This document shows positions 6,404 through 10,361 of a DNA stretch of 10,361 nt, one piece after another; position 1 is the first letter of the stretch; each line of letters starts with the position of its first letter. This DNA is from Anaerolineales bacterium UBA6663 (GTDB lineage: Bacteria > Chloroflexota > Anaerolineae > Anaerolineales > UBA6663): contig DKKP01000184.1 of the NCBI GenBank assembly GCA_002455335.1, positions 8,724 through 19,084 on the forward strand. The letters run 5' to 3'. The notes under the pieces were generated by a model, which had not been told where the DNA came from, made no database searches, and saw only the letters and a list, made by a program, of their open reading frames with translations. Position numbers and translations under genes: made by a program.

Positions 6404-7627
6404 TCACCCGCCGCGCGCGCGCTCGATGACTTTCTTGAGGATCGTGCCGGCCGCCGTGGCCGGCCCGGCAAAGGCCGCGGCCATCACTTCGAGGATGTCG
6501 GGCGCCATGCCCGCGATGTTCTTGGCCCAGCGCTCGAGTTTGCCCGCCTCGGCCGCGGCGCCCTTGCCCGCTTCCTTCTCGATGCGTTGCACCGTCTCGA
6601 CGATCTCGGCCTTATCCACGCCGGGGTCGATGGGCCGTGCCTGGATCGATTGGTAAACCAGGGCAAAGGCGGCGGCCAGATCGCCCGCGCCTACGCCCGT
6701 GGTCACCGTGGCGCTGGCGCCGGCCCCAATCGCAATCCCGCTGCTGCCCGAGATGTCGCCGACCGTGATCGTGTCTCCGGTGTGCGTCGTGTTCGTGGTC
6801 GTGATCCGATCTCGCCCGGTGAGGTCACCGCCGACGTGGACATCGCCCGCGCTGCGAATCGACACGCCCTCGCGACCGCCGGCGCCGGGCGAAGTATCTG
6901 CAGGCGCCTCGGCCTCGGGCGCAAAGCCCTGATTGACCTGCAAGTCGTGGATGTCGAGCGCATAGAGGAAGCGCCGCTGCCCGGCAACCGGCACGGCGCC
7001 AACCTGGATCGAGCCCGCGACCTGCTCTGCCCCGGCCGCGCACGCGCGCTCGTACGACATCGCGCCACTCGCATCACGCCCCTGCCCCTCGGGCAAGGTC
7101 GCATTCAGCGAGAGGCTGCGCACCAGCCCCGTGCACTCCACCAGCACGAACTCCTGGCCGGCCAGCTCCTGGAGCACAGCGCCATCGTCGAGCAGGCCCT
7201 TGGTCCAGGCCAGGGCCTTGGGCGCGCGCCCGACCTTCTGGCGCGTACGCGTCGCCGAGAACCCGGCGAAAGCATGGCCCTCGACTGTCACGATCAGGCT
7301 GAGTAGATCGTTCTCCAGACAGGCGGCTGCGAAGGACACCGCCAGGTCGAGACAGGTCGCCCGGCCCTCGGCCAGGATGTGCGCCGGGGTCCGGATCTTC
7401 TGCACCACGCCGGAACGCGGGTCGAACGGCGCCAGGTCGTAGTTGAGACCCAGCCGCGCGATCCGTTCATACAACGCGCCGGCCAGGCCCTTCGGCCCCT
7501 CGGCCTGAAGCAGATCCAGCCGATTGATATAGGTCGGCAACCTGAACTCGGCCGCCAGATCCTGCGGTCTGACGTAGCGCGCCAACGCGCGCGGCTCGGC
7601 CTGGGCCCACTCGTAGAAATCGGTCAT
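6404..7627 (-). CDS. Transglutaminase-like (papain-fold) protein with GGD beta-repeat and helical C-terminal domain
   Basis: This 407-residue protein shows three parts. Residues about 1-225 contain a transglutaminase-like core: EGRATCLDLAVSFAAACLE at 87-105 with nucleophile Cys92, VEGHAFAGF at 115-123 with His118, and FVLVECTGLV at 160-169 with Glu164 as likely third residue. These folds act as cysteine peptidases or amide-transferring enzymes. Residues about 254-310 are short Gly/Asp/Thr-rich strands (GDVHVGGDLTGRD, GDTITVGDISGSSGIAIG), probably a small beta-solenoid linker. Residues about 314-405 form a helical domain with KLERWAKNIAGMAPDILEVM. No signal peptide or membrane helix is visible, so it is probably cytoplasmic. 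It overlaps the lipase gene by four bases (ATGA, 7624-7627), with GAGGTGG just upstream, so translation is probably coupled. Similar cores occur in bacterial conflict-system proteins, but its target is unknown. Confidence 0.75.
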   Translation of the reverse strand: MTDFYEWAQAEPRALARYVRPQDLAAEFRLPTYINRLDLLQAEGPKGLAGALYERIARLGLNYDLAPFDPRSGVVQKIRTPAHILAEGRATCLDLAVSFAAACLENDLLSLIVTVEGHAFAGFSATRTRQKVGRAPKALAWTKGLLDDGAVLQELAGQEFVLVECTGLVRSLSLNATLPEGQGRDASGAMSYERACAAGAEQVAGSIQVGAVPVAGQRRFLYALDIHDLQVNQGFAPEAEAPADTSPGAGGREGVSIRSAGDVHVGGDLTGRDRITTTNTTHTGDTITVGDISGSSGIAIGAGASATVTTGVGAGDLAAAFALVYQSIQARPIDPGVDKAEIVETVQRIEKEAGKGAAAEAGKLERWAKNIAGMAPDILEVMAAAFAGPATAAGTILKKVIERARGG

Positions 7628-9057
7628 GCCACCACCTCGAACGCGCCATGCACGGGCTCGGGCGCCGCCGCGCTGCGCGTCACGGGCCCAACGGTCAGGC
7701 GATACAGGCCCGGCGCGAGATCCGCGAAAGTCTCGACGTGGGGCTCGTCGGGCGCCACGCGCACCTCACGGACCACGGGCGCCGCGCCCGGCTCGGTCGA
7801 CTGCACGGTCAGGCGGAGCTCGACCGGCTCGCTCGCCGCATGCACGCGCAGGCCGACCTCGGGCGTTTCCTCCGGATAGAACACGCTCTCCAGCCGCAGA
7901 CCGAGCGCCGCGCGCGTCGTCGACTCGAGCGCGCCGTGGAAGTCACCGGGGACAGCCGGCGCCCCGACCTGCTGCAGGGTGTCGAGCAGGGGCTCGAGCG
8001 CAGACTCGGCGTTCGTCATCCAGCCATGGCGCTCGACCACAAAGCGCTCGATCTGCTGGTTCTCGAGACCGGCCGGGGTCGTCGAGACCCGCGGCACCGT
8101 GCCGTCGCCATCTGCCAGCGCCGCAGCCAACCCGGCCGGCGGGTCATAGCTCAAACGCAACACGCCGTTGACGACCTCGGCCGACTGCGAGGTGTCCTGG
8201 CGCGTCCCGACCCACGGGATCAATAGCTGCCGATAGCCCGGCTCGTTCAGATGCGACTCGCGTGCAAGCCGGATCGCGTCGTGGAACTCGACGCGCGCCG
8301 CCACCGCTCGCTCGCGTTCGACATTCGGGATCGCGTCAGTCTCGGCCGGGCGAACCCAGGCGCCGTCGACGCGCACAGCCGGATAGACCGGCAGCAGCTG
8401 GTGGATCGAAGAAAACGAGCGGACCAGGCCCGAGAAATCCCAGACCAGTTTCTTGAACCCGTTGCTCAGCGTGTCGACCGCACCCAACGCGCCGCGGTGC
8501 GGAGACCCGATCGTGATCAGCGCTCGGCAATGCTTCCAGCCGCCAAGCGCCTCGACGTAGAAGCGGGCCACAAGTCCGCCCATGCTGTGCCCGATCAGGA
8601 TGACCTGCGCATCGCTCGCCCCACTCCAGGCGCGCCACTTTGGCAACTGTGTCTCGACGAAGCGGCCGAGCTTCCGCGCCGAGACCCGGTTATCGCGCCG
8701 CCAGTCGTACGGGAAGGCGTAGAAGTTGGCGTCATCGCGTGGCGCGTGGATCGAACCGACTGTCATGTCGAAGTACTCGGGGATGCGCCGCGTGATCGGG
8801 CCGTAGCCCGCGTGCTGGACCAGCCCCGGCACCGTGTGCAGATCCTCGATCAGCCGCGCGGCGGTCACGCCATCGCCGAGGTCGTCGACGCGCGGATCTT
8901 CCGACGTGATCTTCAACTCCGCCACGGATTGGCCCCAGGTTGTCAGGTACGACCAGAGCGCCCCGCCCGAGAGCGCCCAGGCGTCGCGGCCGTTCTTCTG
9001 CAGCGCGCTGCCCATGATCCCGGGCAAGAAGACGATCAAGTGGCGCATGGTGGTCAT
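7624..9057 (-). CDS. LCAT-type serine lipase/acyltransferase (alpha/beta hydrolase), no signal peptide
   Basis: This 477-residue alpha/beta hydrolase resembles the lecithin:cholesterol acyltransferase/phospholipid acyltransferase group. FLPGIMGS (10-17) is the oxyanion-hole strand-loop, PYDWR (116-120) is an LCAT hallmark, GHSMGG (156-161) holds nucleophile Ser158, DGDGTVP (316-322) supplies acid Asp318, and RHGWM (343-347) supplies His344. All catalytic parts are present, so it is probably active on a phospholipid or other acyl ester. Residues about 385-477 form a separate beta-rich C-terminal domain (ELRLTVQS, GLYRLTVGPVTR), probably a binding or docking module. The protein begins directly at the first strand with no secretion signal, unlike most bacterial lipases, so a cytoplasmic role is inferred. 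AAAGGA 6 bases before ATG 9057 fixes the start. It lies 14 bases after the helical gene and overlaps the transglutaminase-like gene. Confidence 0.87.
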   Translation of the reverse strand: MTTMRHLIVFLPGIMGSALQKNGRDAWALSGGALWSYLTTWGQSVAELKITSEDPRVDDLGDGVTAARLIEDLHTVPGLVQHAGYGPITRRIPEYFDMTVGSIHAPRDDANFYAFPYDWRRDNRVSARKLGRFVETQLPKWRAWSGASDAQVILIGHSMGGLVARFYVEALGGWKHCRALITIGSPHRGALGAVDTLSNGFKKLVWDFSGLVRSFSSIHQLLPVYPAVRVDGAWVRPAETDAIPNVERERAVAARVEFHDAIRLARESHLNEPGYRQLLIPWVGTRQDTSQSAEVVNGVLRLSYDPPAGLAAALADGDGTVPRVSTTPAGLENQQIERFVVERHGWMTNAESALEPLLDTLQQVGAPAVPGDFHGALESTTRAALGLRLESVFYPEETPEVGLRVHAASEPVELRLTVQSTEPGAAPVVREVRVAPDEPHVETFADLAPGLYRLTVGPVTRSAAAPEPVHGAFEVVA

Positions 9058-9071
9058 GGGGGTTCCTTTCG

Positions 9072-10361
9072 CTAAGGCACGACGTTGGGCTCATCGGGCG
9101 CGACTTTCGCGCTGTAATCCCACGGCCGCCCGGTCGCCAAATCTCGCGCGCAGGCGACGGCCATTGCCTCGACCTCGGCCGGCGTCGGCCGCTGTGGGCG
9201 GGTGCCCACCAGCCGGGCGAGGACGACGTCGAGCGTGGTCGCATCGGACAGCGCAAACGGCACAAGCGCCTTCAGTCCCTCGCGATCCACAGTGCCCGGC
9301 GCCGACCAGACCGCTGAGAGATGGGTGAGATAAGCGAGACGGATGTCGCGCTCGGGCAGCGCCGCGAGGCGCATGGCCAGCTCCACCGGGCCCGGCGGCT
9401 GAGCGCCAAGCCACTGCGCGCGGTACAGGTGTACGAGCAGCGTGCGGCGGGCGCGAAAGTCGGGGTCGCGCACCGCACTGGCGCTCGAAAGCGCGGCCTC
9501 GAGCAGCGGCTGATCGACGCCATCGCGCCGGGAGGTGAGGCTTTGCGGATCGAGCCCGAGCTCGCGACACAGGTCGACGACGGCCAGGAAGGTCAGCACC
9601 GCGAAGCCCGCATAACCGACCGGGCGCTCAAGCGCCTCCGCCAATCCGTCGTGCGCGACCGTTGGCGTGACCTCACCGAGCCGCGCCAGAGCGCCGACGT
9701 CGGCCACGCGCGCGCGAAGGTGGCTGCCCCACCGATCGACCAGGTATCGCCCACGGCCGAGCACGCCCTCGAGCTCGCTCACGGCCGGCGATGGTGTCGG
9801 CTTGAACGCCAAAAGCTGCGCGGGCAACTCGAAGGTGAAGGTCACGCCCTCGCCCGTGAGTGCGACGGCAAGCATGGCGCGAAGCTGCCGGCGCAGCCAG
9901 GCCCGGGCCGCGGGCCCTTGAGGCACAGCCAGCGCCGAGACCCCGAGCGTCGCGACGGCCTGATCGCGGTAGAACGGATACGGGTTATAAAGCGTCGCGC
10001 GCAGAAGACGCTCGACCAGTTCGCGCCCTTCGGGCAACGCCGTCACCGTGGCGAGTCGGGCCCGCAGGTCGCGGATGCGCAACGACTCTTCCTCGTTGCC
10101 GCTCTCGATATAGGCCACGGCCTCGTACATGCCCGAGCGCGCGTCGTTTTCGATATGCTGGATCAGGTGATCGGCCATCGGTCGCAGATCGTCGATCGTG
10201 GCGACCAGGTTGGCGCGATCTTCAGTGGACGCCTCAGGATAAGCCGCGAGCAGACCAACGGCGTTCGCGCGGCCCCAGGATGCCAGCCAGGCCTCGGCCG
10301 AGCGCCCCGCCTGTCCGGCCAGCGCCCGGGCCGTCGCCGCGAGGAGCGCCTCGGCCAACAC
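9072..10361 (-). CDS. All-helical repeat-like protein of unknown function, possibly 5'-partial
   Basis: I do not recognise a named family. The 429 visible residues are rich in Ala, Leu and Arg and read as successive amphipathic helices with short turns (for example 92-105, 112-123, 129-140, 152-167). This resembles HEAT/ARM-like helical repeats or the helical sensor region of a STAND-type protein. There is no Walker A or B motif, signal peptide or membrane helix. A conserved-looking YNPYPFYRDQAV stretch (125-136) and a short strand-like VTFTFELP break the helical pattern. The C-terminus (KVAPDEPNVVP) is unstructured. The frame is open to the window edge, where the last codon reads GTG on the minus strand. 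It may be the true start or an internal Val, so the protein could be larger. It is first in the operon as seen, 14 bases before the lipase gene, which suggests a scaffold, sensor or regulatory partner of that enzyme. Confidence 0.6.
   Translation of the reverse strand: MLAEALLAATARALAGQAGRSAEAWLASWGRANAVGLLAAYPEASTEDRANLVATIDDLRPMADHLIQHIENDARSGMYEAVAYIESGNEEESLRIRDLRARLATVTALPEGRELVERLLRATLYNPYPFYRDQAVATLGVSALAVPQGPAARAWLRRQLRAMLAVALTGEGVTFTFELPAQLLAFKPTPSPAVSELEGVLGRGRYLVDRWGSHLRARVADVGALARLGEVTPTVAHDGLAEALERPVGYAGFAVLTFLAVVDLCRELGLDPQSLTSRRDGVDQPLLEAALSSASAVRDPDFRARRTLLVHLYRAQWLGAQPPGPVELAMRLAALPERDIRLAYLTHLSAVWSAPGTVDREGLKALVPFALSDATTLDVVLARLVGTRPQRPTPAEVEAMAVACARDLATGRPWDYSAKVAPDEPNVVP

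Noticed and set aside
6587..7306. Rightward open frame opposite the transglutaminase-like gene
   Set aside because: Composition is that of an antisense shadow, with no recognisable motif.
8251..9075. Rightward open frame opposite the lipase gene
   Set aside because: Arg/Asp-rich antisense shadow of the lipase, whose full catalytic set is on the minus strand.
1..10361. CRISPR array, tRNA, rRNA, transposase or terminal inverted repeats
   Set aside because: No regularly spaced repeats, cloverleaf, rRNA-like stretch or transposase motifs were found on either strand by reading.

Overview
The window is GC-rich (about two-thirds G+C by eye), densely coded bacterial DNA. It has eight protein-coding genes, no recognisable RNA gene, insertion sequence or CRISPR array, and no gene-free stretch over about 300 bases. 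Several features suggest a member of the Chloroflexota, probably a free-living or environmental lineage. These are a secreted beta-helix protein ending in a short LP-x-x-R type tail, an antitoxin-less PemK/MazF protein with a His-Pro-His motif, and a transglutaminase-like protein with GGD-type beta repeats. The taxonomic call is inference from gene style, not from a marker gene.

Left part (1-4397). A right-handed beta-helix protein with a choice-of-anchor-Q-like end, an Fn3-like domain and a C-terminal tail runs rightward from the window edge. It converges on three leftward genes: a solo PemK/MazF-family protein, a 12-helix MFS transporter, and a rhomboid intramembrane serine protease with an N-terminal extension. 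These look like independent housekeeping or accessory genes rather than a pathway.

Middle (4398-6403). A small four-helix-bundle protein of the DinB/ClbS-like class is read rightward from a divergent promoter region shared with the rhomboid gene. It converges on a leftward gene for a family-1-type solute-binding protein. That protein has no signal peptide and no neighbouring permease, and the gene has its own well-formed sigma-70-type promoter at 6356-6384. The 147-base convergent gap between the two genes carries three small hairpins.

Right part (6404-10361). Three tightly packed leftward genes form an operon: an all-helical repeat-like protein reaching the window edge, then a 14-base gap, then an LCAT-type serine lipase/acyltransferase without a signal peptide. 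The lipase overlaps the last gene by ATGA. That gene encodes a transglutaminase-like protein with a Cys-His-Glu triad, a GGD/VGDIS beta-strand repeat and a helical C-terminal domain. A cytoplasmic lipase beside a papain-fold peptidase and a helical scaffold is the most interesting unit here. It resembles the component style of bacterial NTP-dependent conflict (STAND/EAD-type) systems, although no NTPase lies in the window.

Both window ends fall exactly on possible start codons (ATG at base 1; GTG on the minus strand at 10361). The two edge genes could therefore be complete as cut, but nothing upstream can be seen to confirm this.
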